This document shows positions 42,599-54,951 of a DNA stretch of 64,000 nucleotides, piece after piece. The notes beneath the pieces were generated by a model. The model ran no database searches. It was not told the origin of the DNA and was given only the letters and a program-made list of their open reading frames with translations. Position numbers and translations under genes: made by a program. Every line of letters begins with the position of its first letter. The stretch's first letter is position 1. The DNA comes from Wuchereria bancrofti (lineage: Eukaryota > Nematoda > Chromadorea > Rhabditida > Onchocercidae), in NCBI GenBank assembly GCA_005281725.1, contig SSBO01000012.1, positions 19,977,060 to 20,041,059 on the forward strand, read 5' to 3'.

Positions 42599-43215
42599 AA
42601 CAACAGCAACAACTACTACTATTACATGTGTTATGCATTGATTGAAATATATAAGATAATGGTAAACAAGGCTTATTAGCACTTAAAGTGTAGAGTATAT
42701 ATCATTTTACTATTTGTTTTCTTTTTTTTTTCTTTCTTTATGAGAAATAATTTCCAAATTTTACTATTTTGTCAATGAAATGTTAATTACCATATAAATA
42801 AACGGAATCAATTTAATATTTTTCATCAAAAAAAAAAAATTAATTTCTTCCATTTTTTTAACCATCATTTATTATTCATTTCTAGAATATTAAACATAGG
42901 TCATTTTTGGAATTATAATACTTTTGAATGATGCATTTCACGTTATTAATATAACTAACGTGACGTATTTCACGTTAACTATATTAAATGGCATAGCTTT
43001 ATTAATGCTTAACTATAGGTTGTGAAAGAAAGTTATATGTATATAAATATATTTATATGAAGCATTTGTTCTGACAATTGTTTAGCATCTTTAACAATCG
43101 AAGCAACAAATCAATTTATTCACTTTTCATCGAGAAAGCAAATGAGTTACGAATCATTGCTTTTGTTTTCTTTTTCTTTTAAATTTATTTGCTAATGTTT
43201 GATGATAACCATTAG

Positions 43216-43330
43216 TCTTTAGCTCTGTTTCACGTACGCTCAACGTATTAACGTTAATCTTTAGCTCTACTTCACGTGGAATACGTATTATCGTCAATCT
43301 TTAACTCTAACTTTACGTGTAATCTAAAGG
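43216..43330 (+). repeat. Three imperfect tandem copies of a unit of about 41 bp
   Basis: Copies begin at 43216, 43258 and 43298, each with TCTTTA(G/A)CTCT, followed by a CACGT or TACGT core. The first two copies also carry ACGTATTA(A/T)CGT and TCAA or TTAA. Copy two contains CACGTG, a palindromic E-box-like site, at 43273-43278. The third copy is shorter and more diverged. Confidence 0.7.
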
Positions 43331-43427
43331 CACGATGCATTAACAATAGTGCATCTGTAACATAAAGACATCATTTTTTTAAATTCTATTCCACGCATGA
43401 TATAATGTTAATGGATGTAAATGAAAT

Positions 43428-43538
43428 TTAAAAAATTTCTTTAAGCAATTTGGCAATTTCATCTTTAGCATTATGCAAAAACTCTTTATTTTCTCTTCCA
43501 TTATTGATTTGATGTTTTGCAGATAAATTATTAACTTC
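43428..43538 (-). CDS. Weak candidate terminal exon, 36 codons
   Basis: On the minus strand a very pyrimidine-rich acceptor ending TTTGTAG is followed by 36 open codons and TAA. The peptide is mixed and hydrophilic (starts EVNNLSAKHQ, ends AKLLKEIF) and does not look like simple repeat. I recognise no family. I could not find a convincing partner exon upstream: the nearest open pieces need an acceptor preceded by poly-A. It may be a chance ORF. Confidence 0.2.
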   Translation of the reverse strand, partial: EVNNLSAKHQINNGRENKEFLHNAKDEIAKLLKEIF

Positions 43539-43686
43539 CTACAAAAAAAAGAAAAAAAAATCTTTTGGATGAATATTCTATGCTAGATTTGGTATGCAAG
43601 TTATGTCCAATGTTTGAAGACGAAAATAAACATTGATGAATCATAGCCGGAAGTTTTTATGCATTCGTTTCTTTCAAAGATTCAAT

Positions 43687-43698
43687 GTGTGTGTGTGT

Positions 43699-43729
<31 letters not shown>

Positions 43730-43751
43730 CGTATGTGTATGTGTGTGTGTT
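43687..43751. repeat. (TG)n microsatellite
   Basis: About 65 bp of TG repeat with three A or C interruptions. Confidence 0.95.
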
Positions 43752-46700
43752 TTGTCCGATAGATTAAAAGTTAAAGTTTTTAAAATTTAATTAACTCAGT
43801 GGATTTAATTTAGCAGATAAAAAACAATCAATGGAATGCTTTGAAATATTTTATTTCTCTGTATTTCTATTTTTTTTTCCGAAAAATTTAAAAATGACTT
43901 CTCAACTGTGCTAAATTTTCACAACATTATACAAAACTATACTTAAATTCATTTCACATACGACAATATTTATGGAATCATTAGTTTGAATCCAGTTCAT
44001 CCAGTAATTTTTATTCTTTATTTTTTTGAAATTTTATTCTGAAAGAAATTAATCAAAAGGTTTGAAATATTATTGTAGATGTATTTTTGTCTTTTAATTA
44101 TTTGTTAAATTAAATTCCTTCAACTGTAGTAACAGTTTGAACTTAACTTGAATGTTATAAGTTTTTGTCCTCCTTTTTAACCATCAATGGCTCATTGTAT
44201 CGAACTATTTTTTTTTTTTTTGATAATCAGTTCAGCATCTGAATTAATCATTTTATATTTCAAAAACATTAAAATTTTAAATTACAAGATTATACGTTAA
44301 AAAAATCATTGTAATAATGAATATTAATGCCCATATTAATACCATTTGCTATAATTTAAATCAAAATAAATTGCTTAGTGATAATCAGATTTGTTATCAG
44401 TTCTTATCCTAACGATACCTATTTAATTCTACAACTTTTCTCTCTCTCTTTCTTTCTCTCTCTTCTATTTTTCCATTTTTTTTCCACTTCACAAAATAAA
44501 CAACAGTCGTAGCTTTGTACCACACTAATTTTTAGTTCTTTTTTTTTTCGGTTATTATAAGCTCTTTTCTAAAAGTGCGCACTTAAAAAAAATATTTGTT
44601 CACATGTTGTAAAAAAAAGAGCCAAGTAGTCAAAAGGCTATTTCAGTGTAGCCAAAATATCCGAATAAGCTTCTTTTTCTTCTTTCCTTTCTGTCGCTTC
44701 AATTTTCCATTTTGACATTTTAAAATAATGCTACTACGTAAAAGTATTTGTACGTGTATTTATGTGTATGTGCGTGTATGTGCCTGTCTGTTTGTATACA
44801 TATGTGGTATACATTCTATTATTCCTTCCAAAAAAAAAATAAAAATAAAAAATAGAACTTCTTTTCTCTTTTAATCCAAATTTATGTCAATTTAACTGCT
44901 TGATATTCCCGTAGGAATTTCTCTCTCTTTCTCTCTGTCTCTCTCTCTCCCCTCCTCTTTTTATTTCTTCACCCTTCTTTTTTGAATGGATTTTTCGGCA
45001 TATTTTACTTTTATGTCATTTCGTTATACTTTAAGCATAGTTGTTTCAGATAATTTAAAATAAATCAATTAAAACGTAGAAGAATTTATTAACGAATAAA
45101 TTAAATTCTAATAAATTTGCATTTATTCATGCTACCTTATCATTGCGCATATTAATTATTGAGATCGATTTACATACAAGTGATCTTATCATATTATTTT
45201 GATATCAATATGACTAGAAATTATCATATGCAAATGAGCTTATTTGGTTATTTTGATGTTAACAGCATTTTGATATTTTTATTTATGCAAATTATCACAC
45301 ATATTACTTGCTAATTACATATTATAGCACTACGTATTAATTTTATGATCAAGCAAATACTATGAGCCAAATTTTTCTTGAACGAATATTTATAAATCAA
45401 GTAGGAAACCTTTTTTTTTTTAATTAGCCAATGCTGTATAGAACTTTTTTTTGAAAAATGTAACAGTGACCAATTAACAGCTAATATTCACTCAGTCATT
45501 GATTGGTAATTTTTCCAAATCAATGGCCATTAAAAATTTTGCATACATACAAAAAAAAAAAACAAACAAAACAAAACAAAAACAAAAAACAAAATTGAAA
45601 TTTAATTTCGCTAATTTTACAAATTTAACTTTAATCATAGTAAAAATATTTCATATTTGCTATATAAAATTCAAATAATATATAAATTTGGAAAGTATGG
45701 GAAAGTTTTTCAAGAAAGAAAGTAAAGTGCATTTGGTACGAAAGCCATTATTAGAAAAATGAAGTTTCCTTAGAAGCTCATATTCGCGAAAAAAAAAAAG
45801 GAAAAAATTAATTTATTGATTTTTCATTTCCTTTAAATTCATCACCGCGTTAATAAAACTTATTAAAGTAAATAAAACTTTTTTTTAATGAAAAATAGTA
45901 CAAAATAAGATTGTTTTTTAAATAAAATCGTGAAATTTTTGCTCAAGATTTAATTAAATATCTTTTTAATTTTGCAAGGTGAAAAATAGAATTAATAGGA
46001 AAAAGTGAAAAATGTAAGAAGTATTTTAATGACAATTAAAACATTAAGAAACAATTAAATTTTTTACAGAAAAGGAAAAATGAGAAAATAAAAAAGTTAT
46101 AAATTGAAGAAATCATTAAAGAAACGATTTTAAAAAAAGCGAAGAAAAGGCGAAAATTTTTGCTATTTAAATAAATGAATTTGTTTATTTTTCCATATAA
46201 AATTATTTTATTGTTGATTTGTTTAAAAAAAAAGCTTACAATTATAATTCATTCATTCACTTTATTTCATTCATTTTGTTAAATTAATATTAGATTATTC
46301 GTTATTTTATTTACACCGTTTAATATATTTTATTAGGACTAGTAAAATTTCTCTCATTTATTTCAGTTTATTACTACTTTATTATAATAGTTGCAATTCT
46401 GTGATCTATTAAATTAAAATATTCCTAAACTAAAAGTTAAAATATTCCTAAACATTTATTTTAATAAGTCATTTTGTTTGATTTTTAATTTGAAAATAAA
46501 CTCTAAAGATTTTGATTAAATAAATAGCATAATGAATTAGTAACAATTTATTAAATTCATATCTAATATCTTTTTTTTTATTACTTTCACACTTTTTTTT
46601 ACTCATACTTCTACTATTTATTTCAATTAATGTCATTTATTATTAATTTATTTTGTATTAATTTACACTTATTTATACTTTTTATTTACACTTATTTATA

Positions 46701-47295
46701 CTTTACGGATTTTTCTTTCGTTAAAAGAATAAAAAAAAAATGTGGATAGAAAAAAACAGACTACTATGAATGTATTGCTCAAAACTACAGGTGAAAAAAT
46801 AAAAAATAGATCGATAAACTGGAAAAGATCGAATTAACAAAATGATAGACCTGTTTTTAGCTTATTTCAAGATATATCTAAACTAAATACATATCAGTTC
46901 ATCTCTTATCACAACAATTTTATTTTTGTCTCCTTTTTTCCTCTCTCGTTAAATGAACTTTTCCTCCTCACTTCAACATCTCTTTTCCTTCATCTGTTAA
47001 GAATAATAAAAAATTCTTACTTTTAATATTATTCTCCTAATTCCCACCACTAAATCTATTATCCGCTACAATATTTTTAATAAAAAAAAAAACATTTTGA
47101 AGTGATTTTATTATACTTATCTTTTTGTATTATATTTTTTATTTGTTTGAACAATTAAAATTATATTTGCTGAAAAAAAAATTAATTTAGTTCAGCAAAC
47201 AATAAAATACTAAATATTTTTCATAGAAAAAAAAGACATGAAAGTTTGTATTTATACAATAGATCATAAATATATTAACCAATTACAATTCAAAT

Positions 47296-47331
<36 letters not shown>
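47296..47331. repeat. (TAA)n microsatellite
   Basis: About twelve perfect TAA units. Confidence 0.95.
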
Positions 47332-49243
47332 TGCATTCCTAATTATCGCAAGAAGGAAATAAATATTAATATTACAATTTTACCCATAGAAAAATTTTAT
47401 GCCATTCCATTATTTAATAATTAATTCCTTAAAGTAGTAAATTACTATTGATTACTTAGTATTATTTACAGATTTGAGTAATTACAAATACTACATGTAA
47501 TCACAATTATTATATGATATAAATCTAATCTTTAATGAATAAATTTTTCATCATTATTATTTCATCTTATCTTAGAGTGCTAATCCTATTTGTTTTTCAT
47601 AAAACAGAATTTAAAAAAAAATTAATTAAATATATAAAATCTGTTTTACTTGAATATTTTATTATTAAAAATAGTAGTAATAATATAATATATCCTCAAT
47701 AAAATTTACAAATATTTATATCTAATATATATATTTGCTTGTTTTTTTTAAATTTAGGAATAACAGGAAGAAAAAAAAAAATTATCGTAGTCATTTTCTT
47801 TTTTAAATTTATGTTTTTGACATATGTCATCGTACATATTATATTTTCCATCTTAGTAAAAACTGAATTAGAAGAAATCGAATGCTTTTCTAACATTGCA
47901 TACATAGCAACGGATAAACTTTATTGCATGATTTTATATAAGATGAATGTGATTTGTTTAAAAAATTTATATTTTCATTTTATCTGAAGCAAATTCATCT
48001 GTGAGTTTTTAATTTCCAATACTTTTTGATAATAATACTACAACATGATAAATGCATTGATAATATATCAAAATAGTTTTGATATGATTATAGGTTAAGT
48101 GAATTTTTTTTCTAAACAATGTGTTATCATACTATTTACATTTCAATTGATAATTGTTTAAATTTAGATTGCTTGTTCTCTACTTACGATGTGATGACAT
48201 ACGTCTCACAAATCGTTTCCGTTAATAATTACATGCATAAATTAATATTATGGTGACAAGATTATGTCATCAAAATTTTACAAATCACTAATGGATATAT
48301 ATCACCTTTTTTTAACTTCAATTTTAGCTAATCCATTTTACTTATGTAAAATTCATTCAGAAATGACAGTGTGACAATGTGCATTCCAAAATTCTCTTTG
48401 CTATTTGAGATGAAATACGATATAATGAAGTATGAAAGTAAATGATGGAAGTTGAAGTGAAAAGAGTGAAACTTTTTGAAGTATTTTATATTTGTATTTC
48501 TCGAATGTCACTCTTACCTATTGTCATTGTTCCACTTGCTGTTTAATTTTTCTTTCAATATTGCAATTAAAAAAAAAGAAGACATTTCATAAATTTTTCT
48601 GAGAGCAAAGAGAAGGAAAAAAGAGAAAATTAAAAAAGCAAAAAAAAAGAATTAAATGTCGGTTCAAACTAGCTGAAATATGATATATTCGAAGGTTCTC
48701 TTCTCGTATTTGTTTAATCTTTTGTGCTTACCATGCACATCATTCATTATTATATAATGATTTATCATTATTTATCGTCGTTTATTTATTATTATTACTG
48801 TTATTATTCTTAATATCATTTACGTTTATTATATAAAACCGTATAAGAATTTTGATTTTTCAATTACATTTTTAATAATTTACTAATCAGTCGATATGAA
48901 ATGCAAATATTGTTTCATATTCGATTAAAATGAAGTAATCTTAATTAAAAATTTCTTCTTTTTGTTAAAATTTAACTGTGTAACTGTATATATAGCGTTA
49001 TGAAGAAGCGTAGTCGGTTTATAACAAAAATCACAAAATTTTTGGATTTTTTTTTATTTCTTTTTGTTGTTCTTTCTATTTATTCCTTTTTTTTCTATTT
49101 TTTTTCCATGTTAGAATAGTTTACTTTTAATTATTTTTATTGATGCTTTTATTGCTTTTTATCGTTGTTTTTATGAGTTCTTTTCATCTAATGTGCATCC
49201 TTCGAGTATCATCGCGTTCTTCCATTTCTTTGAAAAAATATAC

Positions 49244-49334
49244 TTTCATTTGCTATCATTGGTCCTTCTTCGGTTTCAGTTTTTGCATGGATCATGGATG
49301 TTTGCTTTTTGCTTGCACAAATCAAACCAATCAT
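49244..49334 (-). CDS. Weak candidate first exon, 30 codons
   Basis: On the minus strand an ATG at 49334 opens 30 codons (MIGLICASKKQ..., then ETEEGPMIANE) up to a possible donor GAAA|GTATAT in phase 1. Without splicing the frame would end after 41 codons. The composition is less AT-biased than the surroundings and the peptide is not repetitive. I recognise no homologue and cannot place the next exon, so this could be chance. Confidence 0.17.
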
Positions 49335-50698
49335 CGTTGTTAACTTTGATCAATAGAATTTGATTAAAATTTTCCTAATTTTTTTTTTCATTTTTTAATT
49401 CCTTTTATAATAATTCCCTTTTTATGATTTACTTAAACACCTACATTCATATGAATTGAAAGTTTTTTCTTTTTCCTTCTTACTGTACTTGCTAAATAGA
49501 TAAAATATGAAATGAAATTAGCTATTTTTAATTATCAAACATGTAAACTACATTTCTCTGACTTGAAGTATTAAGTAACTTATGTGATAAATTAAAATAC
49601 TACCACAGAATGGGGAAAAAAAGTGATAATGCACTAACAGCTGACAATTAATTAATTACTAACAAAATTGGTCAATAAATTTCAGATTTACAGAAAAAAT
49701 TTAAAAAAAAAATGAAATAAAAACCATCAAGAATTATTCATTTTGCTGTTAGCCATAGTATTAACCATAAATGTATTCTTTACTTTTTTTCTTATTTATT
49801 GATTAAATTACTAATAATGGACTAAGAAGAAGGAGAATGTTTCTTTTAATTTGTTTGAAACATTCAAAAAATTTATTTATTATTTGTTTATATTATCACC
49901 AGCTGTTGCTTTTATTCCATTAATATCATTATGCTTTTCCAAGACGAATTTCATTTATGGTTTCTAAATTTTCATTTCTCTTTTTCCTCCTTCCATTTTT
50001 TTTTTCGTTTCATTTTATCTACAAAAAAAAAAGAAAAAAAAAACTGATATTAGTTTAGAAATGATGAAAACAGCCATAGTTTTTATGTTATGTTGAACAA
50101 AATATTTCAAAAATTTATTTCGATGGAATTTTTTGATGCGTTGATAATAAAAATAATTAATAATTTTACTTCTTCTGTATTAATAACTTCTTTTATTGAC
50201 CCTTTTTTAAGGTAATTTTAAAAAAAGGGCAGATATACAGTTTCATATATTTGTTATTGCTATTGCTGCAAATAAGCTTTTTTTTTAATTTGAGGATAAC
50301 ATTCGAAGAAAAGATGCTATTCTCATTTTTCCATCATTTTCTAAGCTACTTTTTTCTTCTCTTTTTTGCATTCATACTATAATCGTATTGATTCAACATT
50401 TTTCAGAAAAAAATAATAATAATAAATTAATTAAGTGAAAATGTGACAAATTATTGAAAATATTAAATTCTTATATTAATTTCATCGAAATATTACTGAT
50501 ATATTATAATTGTTATTTAATTAAATATTTCTGATAATTTTTTTTTTTCTGATAATTTCTTTTCTATCACAATGAAAACGATTTAATATAACCCTGTAAT
50601 AGCTTCAACAATAATTTATGACGTTTTTATAATTACCTTTGTAAACGCTAGTATATCATACAAGAAAAACATTTCGCAAATATTAATATCATATGAAT

Positions 50699-50752
50699 TG
50701 ACGTCTATTGCGTGATAAGCTGACGTCAAAATATTTCACGTATTGCGTGAAA
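50699..50752. promoter_or_regulatory. TGACGTCA palindrome beside a TTTCACG inverted repeat
   Basis: A perfect CRE-type octamer TGACGTCA lies at 50721-50728, with TTGACGTC just before it at 50699-50705. TTTCACG-TATTG-CGTGAAA (7-base arms, 5-base spacer) lies at 50734-50752. TATTGCGTGA occurs twice (50707 and 50741). These are recognisable bZIP-type and E-box-like half sites, but there is no gene nearby to assign them to. Confidence 0.3.
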
Positions 50753-51526
50753 AATAATATCAATGCTAAATAGTATTCACATACATGTGATATTAATTTC
50801 TTTATTATTTTTTTAGGAAAATTTTGGCACTGAAAATAACGATCAGTCATTGCAATAATTAAAACGATAACAAAAGGAGGAAGTATTTATAACTCCAAAA
50901 TTATTCTTCGCTAAATTTCCTAGCTTTGATCATTGCATTTTCTTTTTCTTTTCAGTTTTAAGTTGTCCTTATCACTAATATTCAAGAAAATTGATAAGTG
51001 TTAACATACATCCCCAAATATATGCGGCACTTTTTTTTTGCTTTTCTTTCCTTCTTCCCTCCTTTCCTTTCTCACTTTACTTTTTTTTCTCCATCTCCCT
51101 CTCTCTGCTTCTTTTTTTGTACTATTTTTGCCGAATTTTAATTCAATTTAATTATTATTTCATAATTATCGTCAACTATTATAATGATTATTTTTTCCGT
51201 GAATTTACAAAAAAAAAGTGAAAGTTTTTTTACAAAAAAAAAAAATTTCAGAAATTTCTTTTAAATCATTCGTTGTATTATCCTGGGAAAAATATACACA
51301 TAAGGATAGAAACACTGAAATCGACAACGTGCGCTCAGTGAAAAGCTGTTTGGTTGGTTGGCTGGCTGAAAAAAATCTTACATTGTTTAATTTTCCTGAA
51401 ATATTGTGAAGATTATAAATTAATCAGTATTATCATTTTCATCATTATCCTATCATTATCAATTATCATTTCTGTTTGATAAACGGGAAGAAAAAAGTGA
51501 TTACGCATTAGTAATATTAGCAGTGC

Positions 51527-51562
<36 letters not shown>

Positions 51563-51580
51563 TACTATTACTATTATTTA
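51527..51580. repeat. (ATT)n microsatellite
   Basis: About 54 bp of ATT repeat with ACT interruptions at its right end. Confidence 0.93.
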
Positions 51581-53633
51581 CTTACTCTCCCTTAAGTATT
51601 TTTTAACTTTCAAAGTTCTATTGCTTAATCTTAAGCATAAGGTTGATTTTTGCAAATATTAAATTTTTTCTTTTTCGTTTCATTAATTGAGGAAATATTA
51701 TATTCCTGTGTTACTCCACATATTTACATCTATATCAAACAAATCTCCCCGGAGTATAGCTAGCACACCTCTCTCAAATAATATTTCATTTTCCTGTACA
51801 TTACAGTTTTTGTAGAGTTAAAGATCCGTTAAATTGCTGATAAATCTCTCTCTCGCTCTCTCTCTCTCTCTTCCTCTCTTTACCCATTTATGGCATTAAC
51901 AAAATTTGAATGAATATTATTTCTTCTTTTACTTTGGTAATTATTTGCTTATCATTGATTTTCTTTTGTTTGCTCGTTTTTTGTATTTTTTTTTCTTTGT
52001 TGTTTTTATTGCTGTTTTTTTTTTTTTAAATATTGCGAAATTTTGTTAAAATTCAATTTTAATTGTTATAAACAAAAAAAAAAAAAAAAAAAAACGGAAC
52101 TGAATTAACTTTTTCCCATATTCATATTTATTTTTGCTGTCAAATAACTTCCAATCAATAATTCAGCTTTATTTTTCATCCAAAAAAAATTTATTTTTTA
52201 ATATGAAAACTTTACTCCGTATTTTAAAATAAGCAAAGCATTTATTCTATAGCATTTTTTTATTTATCGATACAGTACGTACTAATATTTAATATGTTTT
52301 TTTTTCTCAATATGTAATTATGGAAATATTTTTCTATTAAATTTGAAAAATTAAACTGAATTTGCGTCTGCACTTATAACGAATCGATCAGTTATTGATT
52401 ACTTAACTTTATTATATATTTGAAATATAAAATTGACTGTCGGTAAAATGGAAGTTGCAAGTAAGAGAAAAAATAGAAAAGAATGGTTAAATTCTACTCA
52501 AATATAAGTAAAAATTAAATAAGTAGGAATAAAAATTAAATAATTGAAATATTTCGAAGTTCATCAAACATTAATTTGAAAATATGAAATAAAATTTGCT
52601 GTAAAAAAAAAGGCGGAAAATTTAGCAAATTGTTATTCATACATTGCCATTTACATAGCGATTATTTATTATTATAAATGTAACCCTTTTAATATCTCTA
52701 ACACTTCATTATCCGGAAAATTTTCCATCAACCGACAATTATTATTATTACCGAATGCTTGATTAACCGATTATGCACCATAGTTACGGCTTTTAGTTAT
52801 CATTCGTAACTCAGATTTAAACTTAATTAATTCACACATACACCTCTCTGAGAATAATTTTTCATTACTTATTGTATGTATGATGCATATATTAAATTGA
52901 ATGCAAATGTGATGAAATTTAACCATGAAATTAAGTGGAAGAAGTGATCGAAGTTTTGATATGAAAGGAAATTTTTTGATTTAAATGATTTAACTTTTTT
53001 CAATTTCATGTAATTTAAAAGTATTTTTTGGAATGAAAGAAAATAAAAACGATTTAAATCATTTTGAAAAGAAAGGAGAAAAAAAGAAGAGAAATTATGA
53101 CATGATTTCCGTATGTATGATTTCATAGAACTGCAAAAAAAAAAAAAAAAAAAAAACCTTTTCAGCGATAAATTCCATAAATAGAATGTTTTATGCAATA
53201 AGTAAACATTGAAAAACTAATTTGCCAATTGATGAAATGATAATTTCTGACTGATTGCTTTCATATAACAAGGAAATATATTTCCTTCTAGTGTTTTCAT
53301 TGTGTTATAATTGTGAAATTAAATCTGTTGAAATTTTGATAGGATGAATATTGATGATTACAAGATTTGATAATATATAAAGCGATCAAAATGGCCACCC
53401 ATCACATCCATATCATCATTATATTAAAAATTTGTCACAAAAAAAAATGAAACCGTTCAAGGAAATATATCAATAGTAACATGGTAAAACTATTCATTCA
53501 GGTTACATTTAAATTTAATTTAAAATATTTTATACGTTTGGTGTAATATATCAATAAAATGGGCACATATACGTATCGTATGGTAGATTTCAGTAAATTC
53601 TTATTATCATACTTAGCAAATTTAAATCAGAAC

Positions 53634-53834
53634 ACTGAAATTTGCTGTCTCCATAGGTATTTGCTCGTAATTCTACCAAAATCTGAAAAATAATTGGTGG
53701 GACAACCATTCCCACCTTTTTTAGATTCTATAAAATTTCAGTACTGTTTTTGGAGAAATTTAAATAAGTCCATTGAAATGTTATCTTGATAGATATTTGG
53801 TTGCAAATTTATCAGAATTTGAGAAATAATCGAA
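53634..53834. repeat. Diverged direct repeat, period about 137 bp
   Basis: A block of about 60 bp near 53634-53698 (containing AGGTATTTGCTCGTAATTCT and AAAAATAATTGG) recurs in diverged form near 53772-53834 (AGATATTTGGTTGCAAATTT, GAGAAATAATCG). It may be a remnant of an old repeat family. No coding capacity is visible. Confidence 0.45.
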
Positions 53835-54951
53835 AATAAAAAAAATTTCTTCATAAAAATCGTCCGCAAATATTCAGCAGTTAACCCATGAATTGTTGCA
53901 ATAAGCAATAGACTTACGTAATATGAAATTTATTCGATGAAAATATAATTTCATGAGGCATAACAATGCTTTTTAACCAGAATAACGAAAAAGTGCAAAG
54001 CATAAAGGATAACAGAAACCAGATGGGTAATATAATGCAATTAGAATTGTGAACCATTGAAAAGAGAAAGAGAAAATCGAAAGCCGACTACCCATTTCTT
54101 TTAGCCTATCCTCTTTACATGTCCATTTATTTTTTAGTTCCTTTAAAACAAATATTTTTTTCTTTTTTTTTATTTTTGAAGCTATACTTGAATCAACAGA
54201 AATTTCAACAAGTTCTGAATTTAAAAAAATAAAAACAAAAGTGAACAAAAACTTTGACTCAGATAAGTTAGATTTAAAAAAAAAAACTGTAAAGAGTGGC
54301 TACTATTTAGCTCAAAAGTAATGCCAAATAATGATAAAGAGATATGTGATGCCGATTAGCAAATTTCCTATTTAATTTAGTGGTCTTGACAATGGTAAGC
54401 GTGTAAGTAAAATAGGTAGATAAATATAGTGAAATTTAAGAACAAAAATGACAAGTGACAATAGTGTTGGAAAGAATTCGTGAAGAGATCAAAAATTATA
54501 TCGGAAAATTGATAGGAGATTAAGTAGATGAAAGATAAAGAAATAAAGACGAAGTATTTTGAAACGAAATCTACATTTGGAATTTTCAATGTCGAAAGAC
54601 TTTTTAAAGATTAAAAAAAAGACAATTTCTTTTCTTTTAAAAGACGACAAAACTTACAAAATTAAATTGGTTCTACGAATAATCGTTATTTGATTTCTTA
54701 GTTACACCTCACTACTGTCAACATAAGCCCCTATTCCTTACAGCTTTTAGAAAAAAGTTGATTTCATAGAAGACAGGAGGACTGTAAAAAGTCAAATGCA
54801 AAGATCAGTATTGCACATGTTCTTTAGACTTCGTTTGAAGAAAATTAATTTTAGCAATTACAATTTTTGATCGGGAAAATTTCAACAATAACACATTGAA
54901 AATTTGTTGAAACAAAAATCGTCGACATTGCATGGAACTGACAGGAGCCAC

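Noticed and set aside
44182..44204. Possible bridging exon between the weak minus-strand exon candidates
   Set aside because: The phase would fit, but the acceptor is preceded by a 14-base poly-A run instead of pyrimidines.
44641..44725. Small minus-strand ORF starting MSKWKIEATERK
   Set aside because: Purine-rich DNA is open in two frames, there is no donor, and the ORF has only 26 codons.
51218..51409. 63-codon plus ORF of less AT-biased sequence
   Set aside because: A second frame is also open over part of it, there is no splice partner or recognised similarity, and it starts within a poly-A region.
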